A stretch of 64,000 nt of DNA, from contig NZ_CP119566.1 of the NCBI RefSeq assembly GCF_029277445.1, forward strand, positions 1,271,001 to 1,335,000, given 5' to 3'. The stretch comes from Pararhizobium qamdonense. GTDB taxonomy: Bacteria > Pseudomonadota > Alphaproteobacteria > Rhizobiales > Rhizobiaceae. This document shows positions 27,253 through 36,840 of this stretch, one piece after another; the first letter of the stretch is position 1; each line of letters starts with the position of its first letter. Made by a program: the position numbers and the translations under genes. The notes under the pieces were generated by a model, which had not been told where the DNA came from, ran no database searches, and worked only from the letters and a program-made list of their open reading frames with translations.

Positions 27253-28248
27253 ATGAAACATTTTGTCGTGGCGGGATTGATCGGCCTGACTGCCTTTGCG
27301 GGCTTTGGACAGACAGTCACCGCCATGCCGCTTTCCGCGCTGTTTAACCGCGCAATTCACGGCGAAACCCAGTCGCCGGGGAACGCGCCGCTGCTCAAGG
27401 TCCAGTCGAGTGAGGTTGGACGCATCGGGCAGCTCGAGGAACAGATCCGCTCGCTCAACGGGCGTATCGAAGAGATGAGTTACCAGCTTCTGCAGATGCA
27501 GGAGCAGATCCGCAAGTTCCAGGAGGATAACGAGTTTCGTTTCCAGGAACTGGAAGGCGGCAAGTCGGGCTCCACCAAGAAGAGCCAGCTGGAAACACCA
27601 CGCACCACCGATCAGGCTGCCGCGACTGCGCCGTCAGCCACCGATCAGGCAACGGCAACCGATCCCAACACAGGTTTGGGATCGGGTACCGTTGCCGGTG
27701 GCAATACGGGCGCGCCGTCGGCGACGCTTGGCCAGATCATCTTTGACGAAAACGGCAATCCCGTTGCGGCAAACCAGGATACGTCGAGCCTTGAATCCTC
27801 GCTTCCCGGCACGGATCAGGGGCTCAACCAGACGCCGGACACCCAGCAGCAGACGGCAGCACTCGACAATCCCGGCGATCTCTACCAGTCGGCCTATGGC
27901 CATGTGCTGACAGGCGATTACAGCCAGGCCGAAAACGAATTCCGCAGCTATCTCGAAGCGTTCCCGAAGGGCGAAAAAGCCGCGGATGCGAGCTTCTGGA
28001 TGGGCGAAGCACAATATTCCCAAGGCAAGTTCAACGATTCCGCCAAGACATTTCTGAATGCGCACCAGGCCTACAGCAAATCGCCCAAGGCTCCGGAAAT
28101 GCTCTTGAAGCTCGGCATGTCGCTGGCAGCCCTCGACAACAAGGACACGGCCTGCGCCACGCTGCGCGAGGTCAACAAACGCTACCCGAAGGCGTCACAG
28201 GCCGTGAAGGCCAAGGTGACCAGCGAACAGGGCCGTCTTGCCTGCTGA
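27253..28248 (+). CDS. cpoB: Cell-division coordinator CpoB (YbgF)
   Basis: 331 residues. A signal peptide, then a coiled coil (GQLEEQIRSLNGRIEEMSYQ through IRKFQEDNEF), a long Thr/Gln/Asp-rich linker (about 115-210), and C-terminal TPR repeats (DLYQSAYGHVLTGDYSQAENEF, PKGEKAADASFWMGEA, YPKASQAVKAK). CpoB works with TolA and PBP1B to coordinate wall synthesis with outer-membrane constriction. The linker is long for the family. It overlaps the tilS start by 11 bp. Confidence 0.93.
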   Translation: MKHFVVAGLIGLTAFAGFGQTVTAMPLSALFNRAIHGETQSPGNAPLLKVQSSEVGRIGQLEEQIRSLNGRIEEMSYQLLQMQEQIRKFQEDNEFRFQELEGGKSGSTKKSQLETPRTTDQAAATAPSATDQATATDPNTGLGSGTVAGGNTGAPSATLGQIIFDENGNPVAANQDTSSLESSLPGTDQGLNQTPDTQQQTAALDNPGDLYQSAYGHVLTGDYSQAENEFRSYLEAFPKGEKAADASFWMGEAQYSQGKFNDSAKTFLNAHQAYSKSPKAPEMLLKLGMSLAALDNKDTACATLREVNKRYPKASQAVKAKVTSEQGRLAC

Positions 28249-29602
28249 GGCGGACCGCGCCGCGCCGCACGCCGCTTTTAAGGCGGCACAACAATTTCTC
28301 TCCACCTTCAAGACCCCCGGCATGATCCTCGCCGCCGTTTCCGGCGGCAGCGATTCAAAAGGCTTGCTGCTTGCGCTGCATGAAGCAATCACGCTCGGTG
28401 GCTTCTCCGCCTTTTCCCTGTCGGCCTGCACTGTCGATCATGCTCTGCGGCCCGAATCCGCTGCGGAAGCGAACGCGGTGGCAGCATTTTGCGCGCAAAG
28501 AGGCATCGCGCACAGCATCCGCCGCTGGCACGGCGACAAGCCTGTGACCGGTATTCAGGCGGCAGCGCGGGCAGCGCGCTATCGCCTGCTTGCCGATGCC
28601 GCGCAGGAGATTGGCGCGCTTTGCATCGTCACAGGCCACACCGCTGACGATCAGGCCGAAACGATTGCCATGCGGCAGACACGTTCGAAGCCCGGCGCGC
28701 ACGGTCTCGCCGGAATGGCGGCCGGTGTTCTTGTCGAGCGACGGGCCTGGGTTCTGCGGCCTTTTCTTCCTCTGCACCGGACGGAGATCCGCGCCTTTCT
28801 AACCGCGAAAGGCGAGGGGTGGTTCGATGACCCGAGCAACGACAACCGGCACTTCGAGCGTGTGCGCATGCGCCATGCATTAACCGGGAGCGGCTCGCCG
28901 CCTGCGGATATCCTTGCGGCCGGTAGAGCCCGGCTTGCCTCAAGCGAGCGTGCGGCGCTGCTGCTGTCCCGGCAGGTCCAGGGGTTCGAGGGGCTGGTGG
29001 CACGCGTGGATCCGGCACTCTCGGCCAAGGTGGACGACCCCGACTGCGCGCGTACGCTTCTGTCGCTCGCGTCCGTGGCCGGTGGCCGTGCGCATCTTCC
29101 AGGCCGGGAAACGGCTGCGCGGCTGGCTGCGTTTTTGAAATCGCCCGGCGGCGGACGGATGACGGCGGGGCGGGTGGTCTTCGATAACCGCAAATCGGGG
29201 CTCTATCTCTATCGCGAGGCAAGGGGGCTGCCGCATCTCGAGCTTCACCCCGGCGAATGCGCGCTGTGGGATGGCCGCTTTTTCGTCGAAAATACCGGTC
29301 GTGACCGGATTGCCGTCCATGCGGGCGGCGAAACGGCCGCGTTTTGCGCGAGACTGATTGCCGCAGGCCTGCCCGAACCGGTGGCCAAGCGCGCCGTCAA
29401 ATCCGCTATCAGCTTCGGTGCGGTTGCGGCGTTCGCCGCTCTCACCGATGCGCAGGCCGCAGTGCCGCCAACGCCCTTGGTGCAAGCCCATCTCGGCCTC
29501 TACGACACCTTTTTGCCGTGTTTCGACCTGATGATGGCCAATCGTATCGCCGCTCTCTTTGGCCGTGATGGCTATCCTGCTCCTCCCGTTCATAATGTTT
29601 GA
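28238..29602 (+). CDS. tilS: tRNA(Ile)-lysidine synthetase TilS
   Basis: 454 residues from a TTG start within the end of cpoB; ACAGGG is just upstream. The PP-loop ATP motif is ILAAVSGGSDSKGLLLAL, followed by VDHALRPES, the TGHTADDQAET phrase and DPSNDNRHFERVRMRH, all diagnostic for TilS. It changes the wobble C of the CAU-anticodon tRNA-Ile to lysidine in the cytoplasm. The C-terminal domain is divergent, as usual in this group. ftsH follows, as in many bacteria. Confidence 0.93.
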   Translation: MPAEADRAAPHAAFKAAQQFLSTFKTPGMILAAVSGGSDSKGLLLALHEAITLGGFSAFSLSACTVDHALRPESAAEANAVAAFCAQRGIAHSIRRWHGDKPVTGIQAAARAARYRLLADAAQEIGALCIVTGHTADDQAETIAMRQTRSKPGAHGLAGMAAGVLVERRAWVLRPFLPLHRTEIRAFLTAKGEGWFDDPSNDNRHFERVRMRHALTGSGSPPADILAAGRARLASSERAALLLSRQVQGFEGLVARVDPALSAKVDDPDCARTLLSLASVAGGRAHLPGRETAARLAAFLKSPGGGRMTAGRVVFDNRKSGLYLYREARGLPHLELHPGECALWDGRFFVENTGRDRIAVHAGGETAAFCARLIAAGLPEPVAKRAVKSAISFGAVAAFAALTDAQAAVPPTPLVQAHLGLYDTFLPCFDLMMANRIAALFGRDGYPAPPVHNV

Positions 29603-29631
29603 CGGAAAAGTTGGGGTTTTGACGGAAAAGT
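29598..29631 (+). repeat. Direct repeat pair TTTGACGGAAAAGT before ftsH
   Basis: The 14-mer TTTGACGGAAAAGT occurs at 29598-29611 and again at 29618-29631, exactly 20 bp apart (about two helical turns). The first copy overlaps the tilS stop. The spacing suits a protein bound twice on one DNA face, upstream of ftsH. Confidence 0.6.
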
Positions 29632-29740
29632 CAGGTTCGTCTTGAGTTTGCCTTGGCAAGGCGGTTACGCAACCCTATGTTAGGCGCAAGAATGCAGCCA
29701 CAAATCATTGCGGGTTGCGACAGAGGTTCCGGGGAGTTCG

Positions 29741-31681
29741 ATGAACCCTAATTTCAGAAATTTTGCATTGTGGGCAATCATTGCCCTGCTTTTGATCGCG
29801 CTGTTCAGCATGTTCCAGCAGCCGACAGAGCGGACGGGTTCGAAGGATGTGCCTTTTTCCCAGTTCCTGAAGGATGTTGACGGAAGTCGCGTCAAGGAAG
29901 TGGTGATCACCGGCAACAAGGTTATCGGCTCCTATGCCGAGAGCGGCGCCACCTTCCAGACCTATGCGCCTGCGATCGATACGGCTTTGACCGAGCGCAT
30001 GGAAGCCAAGAATGTCACCGTGACGGTTCGCCCCGAAACTGACGGCTCTTCCGGCTTCCTCAGCTATGTCGGCACCTTGCTGCCCATGCTGCTCATCCTC
30101 GGTGTCTGGCTGTTCTTCATGCGCCAGATGCAGGGCGGCTCTCGCGGTGCGATGGGTTTTGGCAAGTCCAAGGCCAAGCTTTTGACTGAAGCGCACGGCC
30201 GCGTGACGTTTGATGACGTTGCGGGCGTCGATGAGGCCAAGCAAGATCTGGAAGAAATCGTTGAATTCCTGCGCGACCCGCAGAAGTTCCAGCGCCTTGG
30301 CGGCCGTATTCCGCGCGGCGTGCTGCTCGTCGGCCCTCCAGGTACCGGTAAGACCCTGCTTGCCCGCTCGGTTGCCGGCGAAGCCAACGTGCCGTTCTTC
30401 ACGATTTCCGGTTCGGACTTCGTTGAAATGTTCGTCGGCGTCGGCGCAAGCCGTGTCCGCGACATGTTCGAACAGGCCAAGAAGAATGCCCCTTGCATTA
30501 TCTTCATCGACGAAATCGACGCCGTCGGCCGCCATCGTGGCGCCGGTCTTGGCGGCGGTAACGACGAGCGCGAGCAGACGCTCAACCAGCTGCTGGTCGA
30601 GATGGACGGCTTTGAGGCCAATGAAGGCATCATCCTGATCGCTGCGACCAACCGTCCCGACGTTCTTGACCCCGCTCTTCTGCGTCCGGGCCGTTTTGAC
30701 CGCCAGGTCGTGGTGCCGAACCCGGATATCAACGGCCGCGAGCGCATCCTCAAGGTGCATGTCCGCAACGTTCCGCTGGCTCCGAATGTCGACCTCAAGG
30801 TTCTGGCCCGTGGTACCCCTGGTTTCTCCGGTGCTGACCTGATGAACCTCGTCAACGAAAGCGCCCTGATGGCCGCGCGCCGCAACAAGCGCGTCGTCAC
30901 CATGCAGGAATTCGAAGACGCCAAGGACAAGATCATGATGGGCGCGGAACGCCGCTCGTCCGCCATGACCGAAGCTGAAAAGAAGCTGACCGCCTATCAC
31001 GAGGCCGGCCATGCGATCATGGCGCTGAAGGTCCCTGTTGCCGATCCGCTGCACAAGGCGACGATCATTCCGCGCGGCCGTGCTCTCGGCATGGTCATGC
31101 AGCTTCCCGAAGGCGACCGCTATTCGATGAGCTACAAGTGGATGGTATCGCGCCTCGCCATCATGATGGGCGGCCGCGTTGCCGAGGAAATTACCTTCGG
31201 CAAGGAAAACATCACGTCCGGCGCGTCCTCCGATATCGAGCAGGCAACCAAGCTTGCCCGGGCAATGGTGACCCAGTGGGGCTTTTCCGACCAGCTCGGC
31301 CAGGTTGCCTATGGCGAAAACCAGCAGGAAGTCTTCCTCGGTCATTCCGTGTCGCAGTCGAAGAACGTGTCCGAGGCAACGTCCCAGAAGATCGACAACG
31401 AGATCCGCCGCCTGATCGACGAAGCCTATCTCGAAGCCAAGCGCATAATCACTGACATGCACAGCGAGTTTGTTGCGATCGCTGAAGGCCTGCTCGAATA
31501 TGAAACGCTGACCGGCGACGAGATCAAGGCGTTGATCCGCGGCGAAAAGCCAGCGCGTGATCTCGGTGACGATTCGACACCGCATCGCGGCTCGGCTGTC
31601 CCGTCTGCCGGAACCAAGAAAGACGGTTCTGTCGGCAAGGGTGACGAGGCCGAAGGCGGGTTTGAACCGCAGCCGCAATAA
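29741..31681 (+). CDS. ftsH: ATP-dependent membrane zinc protease FtsH
   Basis: 646 residues. Two N-terminal membrane helices ([16 protein letters not shown] and [15 protein letters not shown]) flank a small periplasmic domain. Walker A is [12 protein letters not shown], Walker [16 protein letters not shown], the pore motif [16 protein letters not shown], the second-region-of-homology [18 protein letters not shown], and the zinc site HEAGHA with its later Glu/Asp. FtsH degrades membrane proteins and regulators such as RpoH and LpxC. GGGGAG precedes the start. The C-terminal tail is acidic and glycine rich. Confidence 0.97.
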   Translation: MNPNFRNFALWAIIALLLIALFSMFQQPTERTGSKDVPFSQFLKDVDGSRVKEVVITGNKVIGSYAESGATFQTYAPAIDTALTERMEAKNVTVTVRPETDGSSGFLSYVGTLLPMLLILGVWLFFMRQMQGGSRGAMGFGKSKAKLLTEAHGRVTFDDVAGVDEAKQDLEEIVEFLRDPQKFQRLGGRIPRGVLLVGPPGTGKTLLARSVAGEANVPFFTISGSDFVEMFVGVGASRVRDMFEQAKKNAPCIIFIDEIDAVGRHRGAGLGGGNDEREQTLNQLLVEMDGFEANEGIILIAATNRPDVLDPALLRPGRFDRQVVVPNPDINGRERILKVHVRNVPLAPNVDLKVLARGTPGFSGADLMNLVNESALMAARRNKRVVTMQEFEDAKDKIMMGAERRSSAMTEAEKKLTAYHEAGHAIMALKVPVADPLHKATIIPRGRALGMVMQLPEGDRYSMSYKWMVSRLAIMMGGRVAEEITFGKENITSGASSDIEQATKLARAMVTQWGFSDQLGQVAYGENQQEVFLGHSVSQSKNVSEATSQKIDNEIRRLIDEAYLEAKRIITDMHSEFVAIAEGLLEYETLTGDEIKALIRGEKPARDLGDDSTPHRGSAVPSAGTKKDGSVGKGDEAEGGFEPQPQ

Positions 31682-31709
31682 TCGGCACCTAGCCAAAAAA
31701 CGAAATTGG

Positions 31710-31739
31710 ACCGCCGCGCCGTCATGCGCGGCGGTTTTT
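31710..31739 (+). terminator. Terminator after ftsH
   Basis: ACCGCCGCGC (31710-31719) and GCGCGGCGGT (31726-31735) form a perfect 10-bp stem followed by a run of T. It separates ftsH from glmM. Confidence 0.92.
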
Positions 31740-32040
31740 CTTTGTCCCTGATGGCTCCGTGTTGGTAACGCGCTGTAATGAATTCTGATGATAGAACGGG
31801 ATGATGCCGCGGAAGATTTATGGCATGACGTAGCAAGGTCGCCCAAAAGGATGCGTCGGATTCTGGCGCAACTACAGGCATAACTGAAAATCTGGGCGCT
31901 GTGGGAAAGCGGTCTCTTGCGAGGCCCCCGGCGACGGTTTTGTTGCAATGACCTTTTGGGCTTGAGGTTAAATCAAAGGCGATGTCGCCGGAAGCGCGCT
32001 CTGGGTGGGCGCCGGCACCCTGATGAAAATTGGAGTTCTT
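31740..32040. other. ftsH-glmM gap
   Basis: About 300 bases without a supportable gene. It must hold the glmM promoter, but I can see no clear -35/-10 pair, repeat or RNA fold in it. GGAG precedes the glmM start. Confidence 0.4.
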
Positions 32041-33393
32041 ATGAAGCGCAGATATTTTGGCACGGATGGCATCCGCGGGCAGTCCAATGTCTTTCCGATG
32101 ACGCCTGATCTCGCCATGCGGGTCGGCATCGCCGTCGGCACCATATTCCGCAATGGCGCCCATCGTCACCGGGTGGTGATCGGCAAGGACACGCGCCTGT
32201 CCGGCTATATGCTGGAAAATGCGATGGTGGCCGGCTTTACTGCGGCCGGGCTCGATGTCTTCCTGCTCGGACCGATCCCGACCCCCGGCGTTGCGATGCT
32301 GACGCGGTCGCTGCGCGCCGATGTCGGCGTGATGATCTCGGCTTCGCACAATCCGTTTGAGGACAATGGCATCAAGCTGTTCGGCCCGGATGGCTACAAG
32401 CTCTCCGACGAGATCGAGGGGCAGATCGAAGATCTGCTCGACAAGGATATGACGGCACAGCTTGCCAAGTCGCAGGAAATCGGCCGGGCAAAGCGCGTCG
32501 AGGGCGACATCTACCGCTATATCGAACATGCCAAGCGCACCTTGCCGCGCGATGTGACGCTGCAGGGCTTGCGGGTTGCCATCGACTGCGCCAATGGTGC
32601 CGCCTACAAGGTCGCCCCTCTCGCTCTTTGGGAACTCGGCGCCGATGTCGTGACCATCGGTAACGAGCCGAACGGCATGAATATCAACCTCGACTGCGGC
32701 TCCACCCATCCGGCTGCTCTGTCGCGCAAAGTGCATGAGGTCCGGGCCGATATCGGCATTGCGCTGGATGGCGATGCCGACCGGGTGCTGATCGTCGATG
32801 AAAACGGCACGGTGATCGATGGCGATCAGCTGATGGCGGTGATCGCCAATAGCTGGGCCGATGACGGCGTGCTCAAGGGCAACGGTATCGTTGCGACCGT
32901 CATGTCCAATCTCGGGCTCGAGCGTTATCTCAACGGCCGTGGGCTGGATCTGCACCGCACCAAGGTTGGCGACCGCTATGTGGTCGAACATATGCGCCAG
33001 CACGGCTTCAATGTCGGCGGCGAGCAGTCCGGGCATCTGGTGCTTTCCGATTTCGGCACGACCGGTGATGGCCTTGTTGCCGCACTGCAAATCCTGGCCT
33101 GCGTCAAGCGCCAGGGCAAGACGGTCAGCGAGGTCTGCAACCGCTTCGATCCCGTGCCGCAGGTCTTGAAGAATGTGCGCGTATCGGCCGGCATGCCGCT
33201 TGAAAACGCCACCGTTCGCAAGGCCATTGCCGATGCGGAATCAGAACTCGCCAAGAACGGCCGCCTGCTGATCCGTCCGTCCGGCACCGAACCGCTGATC
33301 CGCGTCATGGCCGAGGGCGATGACCGGGCGCAGGTCGAGCGCATTGTCGATGAACTGGTCAGCGTCATCGGCGGCGCGCGCGACGTCGCCTAA
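32041..33393 (+). CDS. glmM: Phosphoglucosamine mutase GlmM
   Basis: 450 residues. It converts glucosamine-6-phosphate to glucosamine-1-phosphate for UDP-GlcNAc synthesis. The signature [12 protein letters not shown] opens it; the phosphoserine loop is [13 protein letters not shown], the metal loop [13 protein letters not shown], the substrate loop GGEQSGH, and the phosphate-binding loop [14 protein letters not shown]. All four domains are present. The ATG at 32041 follows a GGAG; an upstream in-frame start at 32005 is less likely. Confidence 0.97.
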   Translation: MKRRYFGTDGIRGQSNVFPMTPDLAMRVGIAVGTIFRNGAHRHRVVIGKDTRLSGYMLENAMVAGFTAAGLDVFLLGPIPTPGVAMLTRSLRADVGVMISASHNPFEDNGIKLFGPDGYKLSDEIEGQIEDLLDKDMTAQLAKSQEIGRAKRVEGDIYRYIEHAKRTLPRDVTLQGLRVAIDCANGAAYKVAPLALWELGADVVTIGNEPNGMNINLDCGSTHPAALSRKVHEVRADIGIALDGDADRVLIVDENGTVIDGDQLMAVIANSWADDGVLKGNGIVATVMSNLGLERYLNGRGLDLHRTKVGDRYVVEHMRQHGFNVGGEQSGHLVLSDFGTTGDGLVAALQILACVKRQGKTVSEVCNRFDPVPQVLKNVRVSAGMPLENATVRKAIADAESELAKNGRLLIRPSGTEPLIRVMAEGDDRAQVERIVDELVSVIGGARDVA

Positions 33394-33419
33394 GCGCACG
33401 TCTCTAAAAAGACTTGAAG

Positions 33420-33445
33420 AGACCGGGTTTTGCCCGGTCTTTTTT
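33420..33445 (+). terminator. Terminator after glmM
   Basis: AGACCGGG (33420-33427) pairs with CCCGGTCT (33433-33440) around a short loop and is followed by a T run. Confidence 0.9.
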
Positions 33446-33521
33446 GTGCGTTGTTTACGAAGCGGCGGATGTTGCTTACGGATGCGCCCAATCTCTTAAC
33501 AGTTACGGTAAATTTTTGTAG

Positions 33522-33537
33522 TTAATCAGACCTTAAC
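33522..33537 (+). promoter_or_regulatory. Full CtrA box before the first omp gene
   Basis: TTAATCAGACCTTAAC fits the CtrA consensus TTAA-N7-TTAA(C) exactly, 88 bases before the start codon of the barrel gene. ctrA itself is in this window. Brucella CtrA is known to control Omp25-type proteins, which agrees with the location. Confidence 0.7.
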
Positions 33538-33624
33538 CTTTCCTATTCATGATCCACATCAACACAATTTGTTGGAAGCCGGTCTTTCGGCTGACCAGGC
33601 AGCAAGAAGTATTGGAGTGTGGCC

Positions 33625-34446
33625 ATGAAGACTATTTTGATTGGCGTTGTTGCAGCTATGCTCGGCAGCAACGCAACCTTCGCCGCGGATTTTTATGAGC
33701 CGCCGATCGAGCAGCCCGTTTCTGAGCCGGTTCAGCTGGCGGAAGCCAGCGGATGGTATCTGCGCGGTGATGTCGGTTATGCCTTCACCAAGCTTCGCGG
33801 CGCCAATTTCTATCAGGGTCCCGGCCGCTTCGTTCGCGATTTCGACGATGCCGATCTCGATGACAGCTGGACCGCAGGCGTCGGTGTCGGTTACCAGATC
33901 AACCATTATCTGCGTACCGACCTCACGCTCGACTATCTCGGCAAGGCCGATTTCGATGGCTCGACGTCCGGCAGCTGCGGTGTTGCCGTGTCCTGCACCT
34001 CGCGCGATGTTTCGGCAATCGCTGCCTGGAGCCTGATGGCCAACGCCTATGTCGATATCGGCACATATGGCTCATTCACGCCTTACGTCGGCGCCGGCAT
34101 CGGCGGTACGCAGGTCAGGTGGGACAAGCTGCGCAACACCAGCTGCGAAACCGGCAACCCGGGCAATTGCGATCCGAGCTTCGAACATGACGGCCGCAGC
34201 AAGTGGCGCTTCACCTACGGCCTGATGGCCGGTACGGCGATCGATCTGACCTGCAACCTGAAGGCCGATGTCGGCTACCGTTTCCGCCATGTCCTCGCCG
34301 GCGATATGTTCGGCTATAACGCCAATAGCGGTCCAGGTCGCGACGAGGGCATCTATCTGCATGAAGCCCGCGCCGGTCTGCGCTATTCCTTCGGCGGTTG
34401 CGCGGAGGCCTATGTGCCGCCGGCCGAGCCGATCGTCTACAAGTAA
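33625..34446 (+). CDS. Outer-membrane beta-barrel protein, Omp25/RopB-like
   Basis: 273 residues. Signal peptide ending TFAADF, a short proline/glutamate-rich lead, then an eight-stranded-type barrel with alternating aromatic strands (GWYLRGDVGYAFTK, WTAGVGVGYQINHYLRTDLTLDY, FTPYVGAGIGGTQVRWDK, ARAGLRYSF). Four cysteines in two pairs suggest disulfides in loops. Rhizobial relatives are abundant surface proteins with roles in envelope stability and host interaction; the exact role is unknown. The ATG at 33625 follows a GGAG. Confidence 0.88.
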   Translation: MKTILIGVVAAMLGSNATFAADFYEPPIEQPVSEPVQLAEASGWYLRGDVGYAFTKLRGANFYQGPGRFVRDFDDADLDDSWTAGVGVGYQINHYLRTDLTLDYLGKADFDGSTSGSCGVAVSCTSRDVSAIAAWSLMANAYVDIGTYGSFTPYVGAGIGGTQVRWDKLRNTSCETGNPGNCDPSFEHDGRSKWRFTYGLMAGTAIDLTCNLKADVGYRFRHVLAGDMFGYNANSGPGRDEGIYLHEARAGLRYSFGGCAEAYVPPAEPIVYK

Positions 34447-34468
34447 GCGCATCGCGCGATCCGTCACC

Positions 34469-34498
34469 AAAGGCCGTCCGGTTTCCGGGCGGCCTTTT
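34469..34498 (+). terminator. Terminator after the first omp gene
   Basis: AAAGGCCGTCCGG pairs with CCGGGCGGCCTTT (one G-T pair) around a three-base loop, followed by T-rich sequence. Confidence 0.88.
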
Positions 34499-34534
34499 CG
34501 GTTTTTGATGGATCCGTTTGGTTAAGAAGCATGC

Positions 34535-34550
34535 TTAACCTGAGGTTAAC
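34535..34550 (+). promoter_or_regulatory. Full CtrA box before the second omp gene
   Basis: TTAACCTGAGGTTAAC matches TTAA-N7-TTAA and is itself a palindrome. Another TTAA lies at 34522-34525. The box is 78 bases before the start codon of the second barrel gene, nearly the same distance as in the first omp gene. Confidence 0.7.
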
Positions 34551-34627
34551 CGCTGGATGCGATGATCAGAGCATATGAACGCGGGCGGCGGGTTCTGCCG
34601 CTGTTACCAATTTCCAAGGACGGTCCA

Positions 34628-35434
34628 ATGAAGTTGCGGCACACTCTCCTCAATGCATCTGCACTGATCCTGCTGTTTGCCGGCGGGCAGGTGATTGCTG
34701 CCGATTTCCTCGAGGCGCCCGAGGTTAGCATTTCGACCACAGACACAGTCGGCCATGGTTTTTACCTGCGCGGCGATCTCGGTTACGCCGGATGGACGCG
34801 CGGCGGCGACCCATCGCTGCGACTGTTCGATGCCGGAACCGGCACGACCAATACCGCATCTTTCGACAATGATTTCGACCAGCCCTTTTCCGGCACTGTC
34901 GGCGTCGGCTATCAGTTCAACGACATGTTCCGGGCCGATTTGACTGGAGAATATTTCGAGGGCGATGTCAGTGGACATGGCCGGGCAAACATCCCTTGCG
35001 CCGGCGAGGCGCTCGGCACATCCTGCGGCGGCGGCCTCAATGCCGATTACAAGGCGATTGGTCTGATGGCCAATGGCTATGTCGATCTGGCGACCGTCGC
35101 TGGCCTGACGCCCTATGTCGGCGCCGGTCTCGGCGTCACGCAACTGCGCTGGAACGACGTTGCCCTGCGCACCAGCTGCGTTCCGGGAGCTGCAGCCTGC
35201 TCCGGTGCCGCCGCCGTCAACCAGACCTTCGACGGCGAAAGCAGCTGGCGCCTGACCTACGCGTTGATGGCCGGCGTATCCTACAACATGACCGAGCGGC
35301 TGAAACTCGATGTCGGCTACCGCTACTCGCAGATCACCGATGGCGACCTGTTCAACGGCAGCGATATTGACGGCCTCGACGACGGCCTCGGCCGCCACGA
35401 AATCCGCGCCGGTCTGCGCATGTCTCTTTGGTAG
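34628..35434 (+). CDS. Outer-membrane beta-barrel protein, paralogue of the previous one
   Basis: 268 residues with a signal peptide (ILLFAGGQVIAADF) and the same barrel plan as its neighbour: GHGFYLRGDLGYAGWT, GTVGVGYQFNDMFRADLTGEYF, LTPYVGAGLGVTQLRWND, LDVGYRYSQITDGDLF and a terminal RAGLRMSLW with the aromatic C-terminal residue that marks outer-membrane proteins. The shared phrases show an old tandem duplication. AAGGA precedes the start. Function is unknown. Confidence 0.88.
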   Translation: MKLRHTLLNASALILLFAGGQVIAADFLEAPEVSISTTDTVGHGFYLRGDLGYAGWTRGGDPSLRLFDAGTGTTNTASFDNDFDQPFSGTVGVGYQFNDMFRADLTGEYFEGDVSGHGRANIPCAGEALGTSCGGGLNADYKAIGLMANGYVDLATVAGLTPYVGAGLGVTQLRWNDVALRTSCVPGAAACSGAAAVNQTFDGESSWRLTYALMAGVSYNMTERLKLDVGYRYSQITDGDLFNGSDIDGLDDGLGRHEIRAGLRMSLW

Positions 35435-35512
35435 CCACAATAACCTTTGCTCCGGCAATGCTTGCAGCGTCAAAAATCTTTCCGGAAACGACACATCATT
35501 CTTGACTTCCGG

Positions 35513-35583
35513 GCCTGTCCGCAATATCCACGGCGGCAGGCCACCTCTCCCTAACGAGAGGCTTTCTATCTGGAAGGATAGCT
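35513..35583 (+). ncRNA. serC leader RNA element
   Basis: Three hairpins run directly into the serC start. Stem 1: GCCTGTCCGC (35513-35522) with GCGGCAGGC (35533-35541). Stem 2: CCTCTC (35544-35549) with GAGAGG (35556-35561), loop CCTAAC. Stem 3: CTATCT (35566-35571) with GGATAG (35576-35581), which takes up the AAGGA ribosome binding site. This matches the serC motif described upstream of serC in alphaproteobacteria, a probable cis-regulator of serine or B6 synthesis acting by hiding the ribosome site. Its ligand is not known to me. Confidence 0.8.
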
Positions 35584-35586
35584 TTG

Positions 35587-36765
35587 ATGACGACCCCTGC
35601 GACACCGGAATTGCGTCCGGCAAACACCCATTTTTCTTCTGGTCCCTGCTCCAAGCGCCCCGGTTGGTCGCTTGATGCGCTCTCTGATGCGGCCCTCGGG
35701 CGCTCGCACCGTGCCAAGGTTGGCAAGAGCAAGCTGAAGCAGGCGATCGATCTCACCCGTGAAATTCTGCAGGTTCCGGCGGATTACCGTATCGGTATCG
35801 TGCCTGCCTCCGACACCGGCGCCGTCGAAATGGCGCTCTGGTCGCTGCTCGGCCCGCGTGGCGTCGATATGGTCGCCTGGGAAAGCTTCGGCTCCGGTTG
35901 GGTCTCGGATGTCGTCAAGGAGCTGAAGCTCCCCGACACCCGCAAGTTCGTTGCCGATTACGGCAAGCTTGTCGATTTCTCTCAGGTCGATTTCGACCGC
36001 GATGTCGTCTTCACCTGGAACGGCACCACATCGGGCGTGCGGGTTGCCAATGCCGATTTCATTCCGGCTGACCGCAAGGGCCTGACCATCTGCGATGCGA
36101 CCTCTGCTGCATTCGCACAGGACCTCGATTTCGCCAAGCTCGATGTCGTCACCTTCTCCTGGCAGAAGGTTCTGGGTGGCGAGGGCGCGCATGGCATCCT
36201 CATCCTGTCGCCGCGTGCCGTCGAACGGCTGGAAAGCTATGAGCCTTCCTGGCCGCTGCCGAAGATCTTCCGCATGACCAAGGGCGGCAAGATCATCGAA
36301 GGCATTTTCCAGGGCGAGACGATCAACACGCCGTCGATGCTCTGCGTCGAGGATTATATCGATGCGCTCACCTGGGCAAAGTCGCTCGGTGGCCTGAACG
36401 CCCTGATCGCGCGTGCCGATGCCAACGCGCAGGCCATTCATGACTTTGTCGAGAAGACGGACTGGATCGCCAATCTGGCGGTCGATCCTGCAACGCAGTC
36501 CAACACATCGGTCTGCCTGAAGATCATCGACAAGGACATTGCGGCCCTTGACGCTGCCGGCCAGGATGCCTTTGCCAAGGGCATGGTCGCGCTGCTCGAA
36601 AAGCAGGGTGTCGCCCATGATATCGGCGCCTATCGCGATGCGCCCTCCGGTTTCCGGATCTGGGCCGGTGCGACGATCGAAACCTCGGATATCAAGGCGC
36701 TGATGCCCTGGTTCGACTGGGCGTTTGCGACCCAGAAGGCGACGCTGTCTCAGGCAGCGGCCTAA
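35587..36765 (+). CDS. serC: Phosphoserine aminotransferase
   Basis: 392 residues, the alphaproteobacterial SerC type. It makes phosphoserine from phosphohydroxypyruvate and glutamate and also serves pyridoxal phosphate synthesis. The PLP lysine is in [16 protein letters not shown]; the N-terminal [16 protein letters not shown] and the [20 protein letters not shown] segment are typical. The ATG at 35587 follows AAGGA; a TTG at 35584 is in frame. serA follows after 75 bases, completing a two-gene serine operon behind a leader RNA. Confidence 0.96.
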   Translation: MTTPATPELRPANTHFSSGPCSKRPGWSLDALSDAALGRSHRAKVGKSKLKQAIDLTREILQVPADYRIGIVPASDTGAVEMALWSLLGPRGVDMVAWESFGSGWVSDVVKELKLPDTRKFVADYGKLVDFSQVDFDRDVVFTWNGTTSGVRVANADFIPADRKGLTICDATSAAFAQDLDFAKLDVVTFSWQKVLGGEGAHGILILSPRAVERLESYEPSWPLPKIFRMTKGGKIIEGIFQGETINTPSMLCVEDYIDALTWAKSLGGLNALIARADANAQAIHDFVEKTDWIANLAVDPATQSNTSVCLKIIDKDIAALDAAGQDAFAKGMVALLEKQGVAHDIGAYRDAPSGFRIWAGATIETSDIKALMPWFDWAFATQKATLSQAAA

Positions 36766-36840
36766 CCGGCTTTAGGCCGCGCCAACAGGGCGCGGCTGTC
36801 CATCCCCATTCCCTTTTGACGAAACCAATGGAGGCCTCCC

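Noticed and set aside
29705..31948. A 747-codon open frame antisense to ftsH
   Set aside because: It covers ftsH exactly and reads as low-meaning His/Arg/Leu-rich sequence. ftsH has all its catalytic motifs.
31740..32040. A small RNA between ftsH and glmM
   Set aside because: No stable fold or terminator beyond the ftsH one was found by eye.
33496..33511. Second CtrA box TTAACAGTTACGGTAA before the first omp gene
   Set aside because: The second half is out of register (TTAA-N7-GGTA), so it is only a half-site.
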